A DNA stretch of 64,000 nt, taken from UBA4736 sp002404015. Lineage in GTDB: Bacteria; Chloroflexota; Dormibacteria; Dormibacterales; Dormibacteraceae. Positions 40,751 through 48,225 of this stretch are shown in pieces; position 1 is the first letter of the stretch, and every line of letters begins with the position of its first letter. A program made the translations under genes and the position numbers. The stretch covers positions 8,550-72,549 of the forward strand of contig DAIOCN010000014.1 in the NCBI GenBank assembly GCA_036747295.1, in the 5' to 3' direction. The notes below the pieces were generated by a model. It did no database searches and was not told where the DNA came from. It saw nothing but the letters and a program-made list of their open reading frames with translations.

Positions 40751-42538
40751 CTACTCGGCCAGCCTTTCCACCTCTGAGACCATGCCTTCCACGATCGCCA
40801 GGCCGCTGTCCCAGAAGCCAGGGTTGGTGATGTCCATCCCCACGCTTCGCACCAGTTCGTCGGGGGCCTGCGAACCGCCCGCGGCCAGGAACTCCAGGTA
40901 GGAGTCGACGAAGCTCGGGCCGACCTCCTTGTAGCGCCGGTAGATCGACAGCGCCAGCAGGTTGCCGAACGCGTAGGCGTACACGTAGCCCGGCACGTGC
41001 ACGAAGTGCTCGACGTAGCTCCACCACGCCTTGTGCTCGTCGCCCAGCTCGAGCGAGTCGCCGAACATCCGCTGGATCTGGACCTGCCAGAGCTCGCCCA
41101 ACTGGTCGGGCGAAAGCTCGCCCTCAGTCCGGCGGGTCGTGTGCGCCGCGGCCTCGAAGCGGTTCATGGCCACCTGGCGGAAGATCGTGGCGAACGAGTC
41201 CTCGACCTGGTGGCAGAGCATCGAGAGCCGGATCCGGGGGTCCTTCTCCTCGGCCATGACCCGGTCGAACGTAAGCGTCTCTCCGAAGACAGAGGCCGTC
41301 TCCGCCAGCGTCAGCGGCGGGTGGTAGTCGAAGAGGTGCTGGCGGGCGGCCAGGCGGTCGTGGAGCCCGTGGCCGAGCTCGTGCGCAAGCGTCAGCGCGT
41401 CATTGACCTGCCCCGTGAAGTTCATCATCACGAAGGGATGGAACCGCGGGGTGGCCCCCGCGCAGTAGGCACCGCCCTCCTTGCCCTCCACGACCGGCGC
41501 GTCGATCCAGTGCCGATCGAAGAACTCCTGCACCAGGCGGCCGGCCTTGTCCGAGAACCGGCTGTAGGAGCCGAGGACCAGCTCCTTGGCCTCTTCCCAG
41601 GTCAGCTTGAGGGTCGCCTCGTCGATCGGCGCGTAGCGATCCCAGAGCTGCAGCTTCTCCAGCCCCAGCAGCTTGCGCTTGACCCGGTAGAAGCGGGCGA
41701 CGATGTCGTAGCGTCCAGTCACCGCCTCCACCAGCGCCTCCACGGCCGCGTCGGACGTCTCGTTGGCGAGGTTGCGCGAGCTGATCCAGGTCGGATAGTT
41801 GCGCAGGCGGTCGGAGATCGCCTTCTCCTGCAGCATCACGTTGGAGATGTAGGCGCGCGTGCGCAGGTCGCGAGTGAGGCCCTCGGTGACTCCGTGGGCG
41901 GCGCTCTCGCGGACGCCCCGGTCGGCCTCGCGAAGTAGCGCCAGGGCGCTCGAGAGCGGCATCTCCTCCTCCCCGATCGGGCACTTGATGACCGAGCAGA
42001 GCTCCTCGAACAGGCGCCCCCAGGCACTGGAGCCAACCGGGCTGATCTCCGTCAGCAGGCGCTCCTCGATCTCGGTCAGCTGGTGGGTCCGATACCGGCG
42101 CTCCTGCTCGACGGTGTGCCGGTAGGCGGCCGCCGCCGGGTCCGCGTAGAGTCGCTCCGCCTGCTCGTCCGTGATCTGGGCCAGCTCGAGCGAGAAGAAG
42201 ACAAGGTGTGTGCCCCGCTCGGCGGCGGCCTCTCTCACCCGGGCCACCAGCCGGCCGGCCGCGGAGTCGCGCGTGTCTTGCGTGTGCAGCAGATGGGCGT
42301 ACAGCGAGGGCTTGGAGCTGCCCTCGTAGTGCTCCTCGACGCTCCGCATCATCTCCACGAACTGGGCCGGCTCCAGCTGGCCGACCCGGCCCCGGTACCT
42401 GGCCTCGAACTCCTTCGCGAAGTCCAGCGCTTCGGCCAGGACGCGCTCGATCTCGGGGTCCGTAGGCGAGCCGTAGAACTCGCTCAGGTCCCAGCGAACT
42501 TCCTCGGCGCCGGTCGCGGTGGCGATCGCCTCAGCCAT
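40751..42538 (-). CDS. pepF: M3 family oligoendopeptidase F
   Basis: 595 residues, a cytoplasmic zinc metallopeptidase cleaving short peptides. Zinc motif HELGH (386-390) within TLAHELGHGLHDRLA, and the downstream glutamate in the FGETLTFDRV region. N-terminal WDLSEFYGSPTDPEI is typical of the PepF family, and length fits. ATG at 42538, 6 nt after the transglutaminase gene, so it is the last gene of the MoxR-DUF58-transglutaminase operon. Confidence 0.93.
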   Translation of the reverse strand: MAEAIATATGAEEVRWDLSEFYGSPTDPEIERVLAEALDFAKEFEARYRGRVGQLEPAQFVEMMRSVEEHYEGSSKPSLYAHLLHTQDTRDSAAGRLVARVREAAAERGTHLVFFSLELAQITDEQAERLYADPAAAAYRHTVEQERRYRTHQLTEIEERLLTEISPVGSSAWGRLFEELCSVIKCPIGEEEMPLSSALALLREADRGVRESAAHGVTEGLTRDLRTRAYISNVMLQEKAISDRLRNYPTWISSRNLANETSDAAVEALVEAVTGRYDIVARFYRVKRKLLGLEKLQLWDRYAPIDEATLKLTWEEAKELVLGSYSRFSDKAGRLVQEFFDRHWIDAPVVEGKEGGAYCAGATPRFHPFVMMNFTGQVNDALTLAHELGHGLHDRLAARQHLFDYHPPLTLAETASVFGETLTFDRVMAEEKDPRIRLSMLCHQVEDSFATIFRQVAMNRFEAAAHTTRRTEGELSPDQLGELWQVQIQRMFGDSLELGDEHKAWWSYVEHFVHVPGYVYAYAFGNLLALSIYRRYKEVGPSFVDSYLEFLAAGGSQAPDELVRSVGMDITNPGFWDSGLAIVEGMVSEVERLAE

Positions 42539-42544
42539 CGCCGG

Positions 42545-44524
42545 CTAGCTTATCCGCTCGGCCCATTCGGCCACCCGGCCGCGGTCCGGCCAGCGGCCGC
42601 CGTAGGCCCCCTGGTTGACGGCGGTGGTGACCTCGCCGAGGACCGCGTCCAGGCTGCCGCCCGGCGCCCGCGCCCGGTATTCCAGCGGAGTCTCGGGCGG
42701 CGCCCGGCGGCGCCCGAGGCGGCGCTGGAGGCGGTCGTACAGGGCCAGCAGCTCATCCTCCTCCCCGCTCCGGCGCCTGGTCCGCAAACGCGAGACCAGC
42801 CAGGCCAGTCCGACCACGCTTGCCAGCAGCAGTGCGACGACTCCGGGGATCGCCGCCAGCGGTCCCAGGGCGCCAAGCGCCGCGCCGCCGGCGCCCACGG
42901 TGAGGCGCGGAATGACGCGGGCGATGCCAGAGGCGGACCAGCGGTTGGGAAACTGCGTCGCGGCGAGGGCTGAGAAGCCTGGCGACGGGTCCACCGGCAC
43001 CCACCCGCGCTCCGGGAAGTAGACCTCAACCCAGGCGTGTGCGTCGCCCTCCCGCACGACGGACTGGTCCAGGTTGGGGTCGTACTCGCCGGTCGAATAG
43101 CCAGTGGCCAGGCGGGCCGGGATGCCGAGGCTGCGCAGCATCAGCGTTTCCGCCGTGGCGAACTGTTCGCAGTAGCCGATCTTGGCGTCGAACAAGAACC
43201 AGTCGACGGGGTCCTCGGTGGGAGGCACGTGGCCGAGCTGCTGAGAGTAGCGATAGTGGGTCTGCAAGTAGCTGGTCAGCGCCATGACCTGGTCGTAGCG
43301 GTCGCTCTCGGCACCGGCGACCGCGTCCCGGGCCAGCTGCCGGGCGCGCTCCGAGAGGGCCCCCGGGTCGCGGTCTGTCGCCAGCTGGTCGTCGAACCCC
43401 TCGGCTCCGCGCAGCGCCGCCGGGGTGTAGTTGGGCAGATAGGACACGACCGAGTAGGTCTGGCCCGCCCGCAGCGGCTCCGGGGCCCGGAAGGTGCCGT
43501 AAGCATCCTGCCGCAGCTCGGCCGCCGGGTAGTAGACGCTGGCGATCGGGTTCGCCGCGTAGACCAGCCCGGGCAGCGGGCGCACGATCCGGAAGACCTG
43601 CAGGAAGGTGCCCAGGTTGGGGCCGATCGGCTGCGGCAGCCGGCGCGGCTCGACGTACGCGGGGAAGCGCTGGGTCGCCGTCTGGGTGGCGGTCCAGCTG
43701 CCCTTGGCGTAGTGGTCGAACACCAGGCCCCGCCAGTAGGCGGGCGCGCCCGTCCTGACGTACATCACTACGCTGTCCCGCGGCCGGCCTCGGTAGTGCA
43801 GGTCGACGCTGCCCGTGGCCCCGGAGGGGTCGGCGGCAAACTGGACGAGGGGCAGGGCAGGGTTCTCGACCTCGCCGTGGAAGCTCACAAAAGAGGGCAG
43901 CGACACGACGGCCGGACCCGACGGCTGGGCCGACGGCTGGGGCAGCAGGAGAAAGGCGGCCACCCCGGCCAGCAAAGCCGCCAGGGCCGCGATCGCAACC
44001 GGCCGGCGGGGCAGTTCCAAGGGTGCCTCAAGCCGGCGCAGGTGAGAGGCCGCCCAGAAGCCGGCGAGGGCCAGGGCCCAGAGCACGACGAACAGCCCGT
44101 ACGGGTAGTCCCAGGCGTAGACCGCGGCCAGGTAGACGATGGCCAGGCTGATCCAGAGGCTCGAGTAGAGGTTGCGCCGGGTCTTCAGGTCGAAGCTGGT
44201 GACCGCCACCAGCAGCTCCGCGAAGTGGGCCTGGGGCACCTGGCCGCCGAAGATAGCGCCGACCGAGTCGGCCACGAAGTAGGCCAGGGAGGCGAAGACC
44301 AGGCCGGCGACCACGAGCTGGCGGAGCAGTCCGCGCGGCGAGTGCCGGCGCCGCCAGCTGCTCAGGTGGCCGGCGGCCGCCACCAGCACGCAGGCCGGGC
44401 CCACCACGTAGTCCTGGGCGTAGACCGCGACGGCCGCCACGGCGACCGCGAAGCCGGCCCAGACGAAGACCCGGGCGGCCCCCGACTCTTCGACCGGCGA
44501 GGCGGGGAGCCTCAGACGGGCCAT
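42545..44524 (-). CDS. Transglutaminase-like membrane protein (DUF3488/TgpA-like)
   Basis: 659 residues. Six or so N-terminal TM helices (about 20-200), then an extracytoplasmic transglutaminase core with the triad Cys452 (GYCEQFATAE), His496 (DAHAWVEVYF) and Asp512 (VPVDPSPGF), one more TM helix (about 555-580) and a cytoplasmic DUF4129-like tail. Such TgpA-like proteins accompany MoxR and DUF58 genes, as here, and are thought to act on cell-surface proteins or peptides. The start overlaps the DUF58 stop by 13 nt. Confidence 0.9.
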   Translation of the reverse strand: MARLRLPASPVEESGAARVFVWAGFAVAVAAVAVYAQDYVVGPACVLVAAAGHLSSWRRRHSPRGLLRQLVVAGLVFASLAYFVADSVGAIFGGQVPQAHFAELLVAVTSFDLKTRRNLYSSLWISLAIVYLAAVYAWDYPYGLFVVLWALALAGFWAASHLRRLEAPLELPRRPVAIAALAALLAGVAAFLLLPQPSAQPSGPAVVSLPSFVSFHGEVENPALPLVQFAADPSGATGSVDLHYRGRPRDSVVMYVRTGAPAYWRGLVFDHYAKGSWTATQTATQRFPAYVEPRRLPQPIGPNLGTFLQVFRIVRPLPGLVYAANPIASVYYPAAELRQDAYGTFRAPEPLRAGQTYSVVSYLPNYTPAALRGAEGFDDQLATDRDPGALSERARQLARDAVAGAESDRYDQVMALTSYLQTHYRYSQQLGHVPPTEDPVDWFLFDAKIGYCEQFATAETLMLRSLGIPARLATGYSTGEYDPNLDQSVVREGDAHAWVEVYFPERGWVPVDPSPGFSALAATQFPNRWSASGIARVIPRLTVGAGGAALGALGPLAAIPGVVALLLASVVGLAWLVSRLRTRRRSGEEDELLALYDRLQRRLGRRRAPPETPLEYRARAPGGSLDAVLGEVTTAVNQGAYGGRWPDRGRVAEWAERIS

Positions 44525-45681
44525 GCCAGACCCACGCAGCGGGTGGGCACCTCCTCGCCGCCCTCCTCCCCACCTTCGACCCCGACCAACCAGGATCTGA
44601 CCTCGCCTCCCCGGCGGCGGACTCCGTACAGCTCATCGCCCAGCACCTCCGGGCTGCCGGCCACCGATACGGCGTCAGCGACGGAGGGCGGCTCCTCGTC
44701 GGACTCGGGCAGATCCGGGTAGCGGGCCAGCCACTCCAGCAGCGCCCAGAGGGAGCGGCCCTCGCGGACGCTAGTCGCCTCACAGCCCGGCGCCCAGAGC
44801 ACCACGACGCCGCCGTCCCGGAGGCAGTCGAAGGCTTCGGAGGCGGCGATCCTGGCGACCTGGTCCGCCACCGCCTCCGTGCTGGGGTCGGGGTCGCAGA
44901 AGATGCCCAGGAGCCGAAGCCCGGGGGGCTCGTACTCGCGGACCACCAGCTCGCCGCGGCGGGCGCTGCTCCGCCAGTGGATCCGGCGCAGGGGATCCCC
45001 GGGGCGGTACTGGCGAACCCCGAACAGCTCGTTGCCGGCCCCCGCCCGGGGCGCGGCCAGGCTGGCCTCCAGCTCCCGGTGGGCGGAAGGCCGTCGGAAG
45101 GAAGCGAAGAGTGGCAGGCCTAGGCCCACCTCGGAGTCGCCGGCCGGGGCCAGGTGCCTGAAAAGACCCAGGGGGTCGCTCGCCTCGAGGCGCCAGCCGG
45201 CGGCTTCGATGGGCCCCCGCCGGATCGCGGGCACCTCAACGTCCCTCCGCCAACCGCTGCGCGGGACCAGGCCGGCGCCCGCGCTGACCTCCGAGTCACC
45301 GAGGCGCCCGCGCAGCCGGGCCGGGCCGCGGGCCCCGGAGGTGGTCTCCAGCACAAGCCGGACGGTGAGGCTGTCGCCTTCGAAGACGGGCTGGGCGGGG
45401 CCCGCCCGCAGCCACGGCTCGGGCAGCTCAGCCAGCGGCGAAGCCGGTCCCGGGCGCACGCCCGCGACCTCGATCCGGGCCCGCAGGCCGCCGGCGTTCC
45501 AGCGCGCGTAGAGGTAGGCCGCGACGGCGAAGCCGGCGATCCAGAACGCGAGCAGGAACAGCCAGGCCACCTCCGAGGTGGCGCCGTACAGGTAAAGGAC
45601 GAGGCCGAGCAGCAGCGCCCCCGCCAGCCTGACAGCGCGGGTCGCATTGAGGCTACCTCGGCCGCAGCGGCGGCAGGGCAA
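44512..45681 (-). CDS. DUF58 domain protein
   Basis: About 389 residues. Two N-terminal TM segments (about 16-55), a beta-rich extracellular-like middle, and the DUF58 core with the diagnostic GNELFGVRQYRPGDPLRRIHWRSSARRGELVVREY, followed by a VWA-like C-terminal region. It partners MoxR ATPases. The only in-frame start is TTG at 45681, which overlaps the MoxR gene by 29 nt; no ATG/GTG is available near the first helix, so the start is uncertain. Confidence 0.88.
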   Translation of the reverse strand: MPCRRCGRGSLNATRAVRLAGALLLGLVLYLYGATSEVAWLFLLAFWIAGFAVAAYLYARWNAGGLRARIEVAGVRPGPASPLAELPEPWLRAGPAQPVFEGDSLTVRLVLETTSGARGPARLRGRLGDSEVSAGAGLVPRSGWRRDVEVPAIRRGPIEAAGWRLEASDPLGLFRHLAPAGDSEVGLGLPLFASFRRPSAHRELEASLAAPRAGAGNELFGVRQYRPGDPLRRIHWRSSARRGELVVREYEPPGLRLLGIFCDPDPSTEAVADQVARIAASEAFDCLRDGGVVVLWAPGCEATSVREGRSLWALLEWLARYPDLPESDEEPPSVADAVSVAGSPEVLGDELYGVRRRGGEVRSWLVGVEGGEEGGEEVPTRCVGLAWPV

Positions 45682-46606
45682 CGGTTTCCAGGACTTCGGC
45701 CAGGAGGTCCTCCGGCCTTCCCCGGCCGCGCAGTCCGAGCCGGTGAGCCAGCACCGGGACGATCAGCGCCTTTACGTCGTCAGGCAGCACGAAGTCCCGG
45801 CCGCCGAAGAGCGCCCAGGACTGGGCGGCGCGTTGCAGGGCCAGGCCGGCCCGCATGCTGGCCGGCAGCAGCACCTCCGGCCGCTGCCGGATCCCGTCCA
45901 GGATGGCCACCAGGTAGGTCCGGATGGCGGGCGCCACCATGACCCCCAGGCAGGCCTGCTGCAGCTCCCCCACCTCCGCCAGGCTCAGGACCGGCTCGAG
46001 GTCGCCGAGCGGATCGCCGTGCTCCCGGCGGGCCAGCACCTCCATCGCCTCGGCGCTGGTCGGCGGGCCCATCTCGGTCGCGATCAGGAAGCGGTCCAGC
46101 TGCGACTCCGGCAGCGGGTAGGTGCCGTGGAACTCCACCGGGTTCTGGGTGGCGATCACGAAGAAGGGCCGATCCAGGGCCCGCGTCACACCCTCCAGGG
46201 AGACCTGGGTCTCGGCCATCGCCTCCAGCAGGGCGGACTGGGTGCGGGGTGTCGCCCGGTTGATCTCGTCCGCCAGCACCACGTTAGAGAAGATCGGGCC
46301 GGGGATGAACTCGAAGGTCAGCTCCCGCTGGTTGAAGACGCTGGCGCCCGTGATGTCGGCCGGCAGCAGATCGGGGGTGCACTGGATCCGGCGGAAGCTG
46401 CCGCCGATCGAGGTGGCGAGGGCCCGTGCCAGCATCGTCTTGCCGGTTCCCGGCAGGTCCTCGAGGAGGACGTGGCCGCCGGCTACGAGGCCGGTCACTG
46501 CCAGCCGGACGCTCTCGCCCTTGCCGATGATGACCCGGTGCACGTTGTCCTCCAGCCGCTGGAGGAGAGACGCGGCGCGCTCCGGCTGAAGGGCGGGAGC
46601 GGCCAT
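45653..46606 (-). CDS. MoxR-family AAA+ ATPase
   Basis: 317 residues. Walker A LPGTGKT (51-57), Walker B VVLADEINRA, sensor 1 IATQNPVEF, and the arginine region SQLDRFLIA. MoxR ATPases act as chaperones that mature or activate complexes together with DUF58 and VWA proteins. First gene of the operon MoxR-DUF58-transglutaminase-PepF. ATG at 46606. Divergent from the GlsB-like gene. Confidence 0.93.
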   Translation of the reverse strand: MAAPALQPERAASLLQRLEDNVHRVIIGKGESVRLAVTGLVAGGHVLLEDLPGTGKTMLARALATSIGGSFRRIQCTPDLLPADITGASVFNQRELTFEFIPGPIFSNVVLADEINRATPRTQSALLEAMAETQVSLEGVTRALDRPFFVIATQNPVEFHGTYPLPESQLDRFLIATEMGPPTSAEAMEVLARREHGDPLGDLEPVLSLAEVGELQQACLGVMVAPAIRTYLVAILDGIRQRPEVLLPASMRAGLALQRAAQSWALFGGRDFVLPDDVKALIVPVLAHRLGLRGRGRPEDLLAEVLETVALPPLRPR

Positions 46607-46670
46607 GGCCGGGATTTTAGGGACAGCTCCCGAATGGAAGGCTTGCCTAACTCGACCTTGTGCTGTACGT

Positions 46671-46711
46671 TATAGTAACACTTATAGGTTTTCCCCTATC
46701 TCAAACGGAGG
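46671..46711 (+). promoter_or_regulatory. -10 and ribosome binding site of the GlsB-like gene
   Basis: TATAGT at 46671-46676 is a good -10; a weak CTCGAC lies upstream at a short spacing. CGGAGG (46706-46711) lies 8 nt before TTG 46720 and decides the start. The message would have a leader of about 38 nt. Confidence 0.5.
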
Positions 46712-46719
46712 TTTGGAAC

Positions 46720-46992
46720 TTGAACATAATCGTCCTGCTGATAGTCGGACTGATCGCCGGCGCCCTTGCCTCGAGGGTCGTCCAGGGTGGCGGTATGGGC
46801 ATCGTCATGGATATCGTCGTGGGCGTCGTCGGCGCCTTCCTGGGCACCTGGATCTTCGGCGCGCTCGGGATCGGCCTCGGCTTGGGGATCATCGGCGAGA
46901 TCATCGTCGCCTTCGTGGGCGCCGTGATCCTCCTCCTGATCGCCCGCGCCGTCGGCTTCGGCCGCGGCCGCCGCCGGGGTCGCGTTGTCTAA
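46720..46992 (+). CDS. GlsB/YeaQ/YmgE family small membrane protein
   Basis: 90 residues from the TTG at 46720, chosen for the CGGAGG 8 nt upstream; the longer frame from 46660 begins inside the promoter. Three hydrophobic helices with Gly-rich turns: LIVGLIAGALASRVV, then GIVMDIVVGVVGAFLGTW, and a last helix ending in a basic tail. This is the transglycosylase-associated (GlsB/YeaQ) family, linked to stress responses, with no known enzyme activity. Two hairpins follow it. Confidence 0.85.
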   Translation: MNIIVLLIVGLIAGALASRVVQGGGMGIVMDIVVGVVGAFLGTWIFGALGIGLGLGIIGEIIVAFVGAVILLLIARAVGFGRGRRRGRVV

Positions 46993-47017
46993 AGACAAGA
47001 ACCCAACGCATTCGGAA

Positions 47018-47036
47018 GGCCCGGCTCTGCCGGGCC
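47018..47036 (+). terminator. Terminator hairpin after GlsB-like gene
   Basis: GGCCCGGC (47018-47025), TCT loop, GCCGGGCC (47029-47036): a perfect 8-bp stem 25 nt after the stop, followed by a weak T-containing sequence (GTCTGATTCCC). Confidence 0.55.
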
Positions 47037-47097
47037 GTCTGATTCCCTCTACCAATCGCGCCCCAACGTCGTAAGGAGCCAAGAGGGAGGTAGGGTT

Positions 47098-47134
47098 CGG
47101 GGGAGGAACCGCGACGTTCTTCCCCCGTCTTTTA
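47098..47134 (+). terminator. Intrinsic terminator at the convergent junction
   Basis: CGGGGGAGGAAC (47098-47109), 6-nt loop, GTTCTTCCCCCG (47116-47127): a 12-bp stem with one G-T pair, followed by TCTTTTAT. This is the best intrinsic terminator in the window on the plus strand, sitting right at the stop of the convergent chelatase gene. Confidence 0.75.
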
Positions 47135-48184
47135 TGAAGCTTGGCCGACGATCCGGCCTATCACTTCGCCAAGGTTGGGGCCGCCTTTGCCGAAGGGTAC
47201 GGCCCTCAGGCGGTGGGCGTAGACCATCTCCGCCACGTCCGTGACGTGGCTCAAGTCCACCTCCTCGGCGCTGTCGTAGGCCGCCTTGGCCTGGGCAGCG
47301 CGGGCGCAGACCAGGTCCGAGCGATGGCCGTCCACCTCCAGCGCGATGCTGAGCTGGGCGATCAGGCGCAGGATCTGGCGGGGTAGGTTGACCTCCGGGA
47401 ACGTGCTGATCCCCTCCGCGATGCGGACCCTGATCTCGTCCTCGGCCCCCGCGTTGCGCTCGTAGAACCCCGAGGGATCGTCCTCCCAGCCCGCCCGCTG
47501 TTCCACGATGGCGACCCGCTGGTCGAGGTCCCGGATCCCCTCGACATCCACGCAGAGGCCGAAGCGGTCCAGCAGCTGGGGCCGCAGCTCGCCCTCCTCG
47601 GGGTTCATGGTGCCGACCAGGATGAAGCGCGCGGGGTGCATCACCGACACGCCTTCCCGCTCGACCACGTTGACGCCCATGGCCGCGGCGTCCAGCAGGA
47701 CGTCGACGATGTGGTCGTCGAGCAGGTTTACCTCGTCCACGTAGAGGATGTTGCGGTTGGCCTCGGCCAGCACCCCCGGCTCGAACTTCCGGGACCCCTC
47801 CTTCAGGGCCGCCTCCAGGTCGATGGTGCCGACGACGCGGTCCTCCGAGGCGTTGATCGGCAGCTCCACCACCCGCATGCGGCGGGTCGTCGAGGGCAGC
47901 GGGTCCTCACCCGCTGCCAGCCGGTCGCGGCACTCGCTGCAGAGGGTCTCCAGGTCCCGGGGGTGGCAGCCGAAATGGCAGCCCGCCACCACCTCCTGCT
48001 CCGGCAGCAGGCGGGCCAGCGCCCGCACCGCGGTGGACTTGGCCGTGCCCTTCTCGCCCCTGATCAGCACGCCGCCGATCGAAGGGTTGATCGCGTTGAG
48101 CACGAGCGCCATCTTCATGCGCTCCTGGCCCACGATCGCGGTGAACGGGAAGGAGTAGCGGTCGACTGCCATCGGAACCGTCAT
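47132..48184 (-). CDS. Mg-/Co-chelatase AAA+ subunit (ChlI/BchI-like)
   Basis: 350 residues, the normal length of ChlI/BchI. Walker A GEKGTAKST (43-51), YVDEVNLLDDHIVD as Walker B region, VGTMNPEEGELRPQLLDRFGL as sensor 1. An inserted cysteine cluster Cys69-Cys73...Cys82-Cys85 (GCHFGCHP then LCSEC) may bind zinc or iron-sulfur; plant and cyanobacterial ChlI lack it. The chelatase inserts Mg2+ or Co2+ into a porphyrin or corrin with D and H subunits. The VWA fusion gene is directly upstream; no H/CobN subunit or bch/cob genes are in the window, so the metal and substrate are open. Confidence 0.85.
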   Translation of the reverse strand: MTVPMAVDRYSFPFTAIVGQERMKMALVLNAINPSIGGVLIRGEKGTAKSTAVRALARLLPEQEVVAGCHFGCHPRDLETLCSECRDRLAAGEDPLPSTTRRMRVVELPINASEDRVVGTIDLEAALKEGSRKFEPGVLAEANRNILYVDEVNLLDDHIVDVLLDAAAMGVNVVEREGVSVMHPARFILVGTMNPEEGELRPQLLDRFGLCVDVEGIRDLDQRVAIVEQRAGWEDDPSGFYERNAGAEDEIRVRIAEGISTFPEVNLPRQILRLIAQLSIALEVDGHRSDLVCARAAQAKAAYDSAEEVDLSHVTDVAEMVYAHRLRAVPFGKGGPNLGEVIGRIVGQAS

Positions 48185-48225
48185 GTTATCGAGCGCGGAG
48201 CGCGGGGGTCGGTTCCGCGCCGGGA

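Noticed and set aside
43037..44722. 561-codon plus-strand open frame opposite the transglutaminase gene
   Set aside because: Same artefact: reverse-strand frame of a well-identified gene, no start signal or domain.
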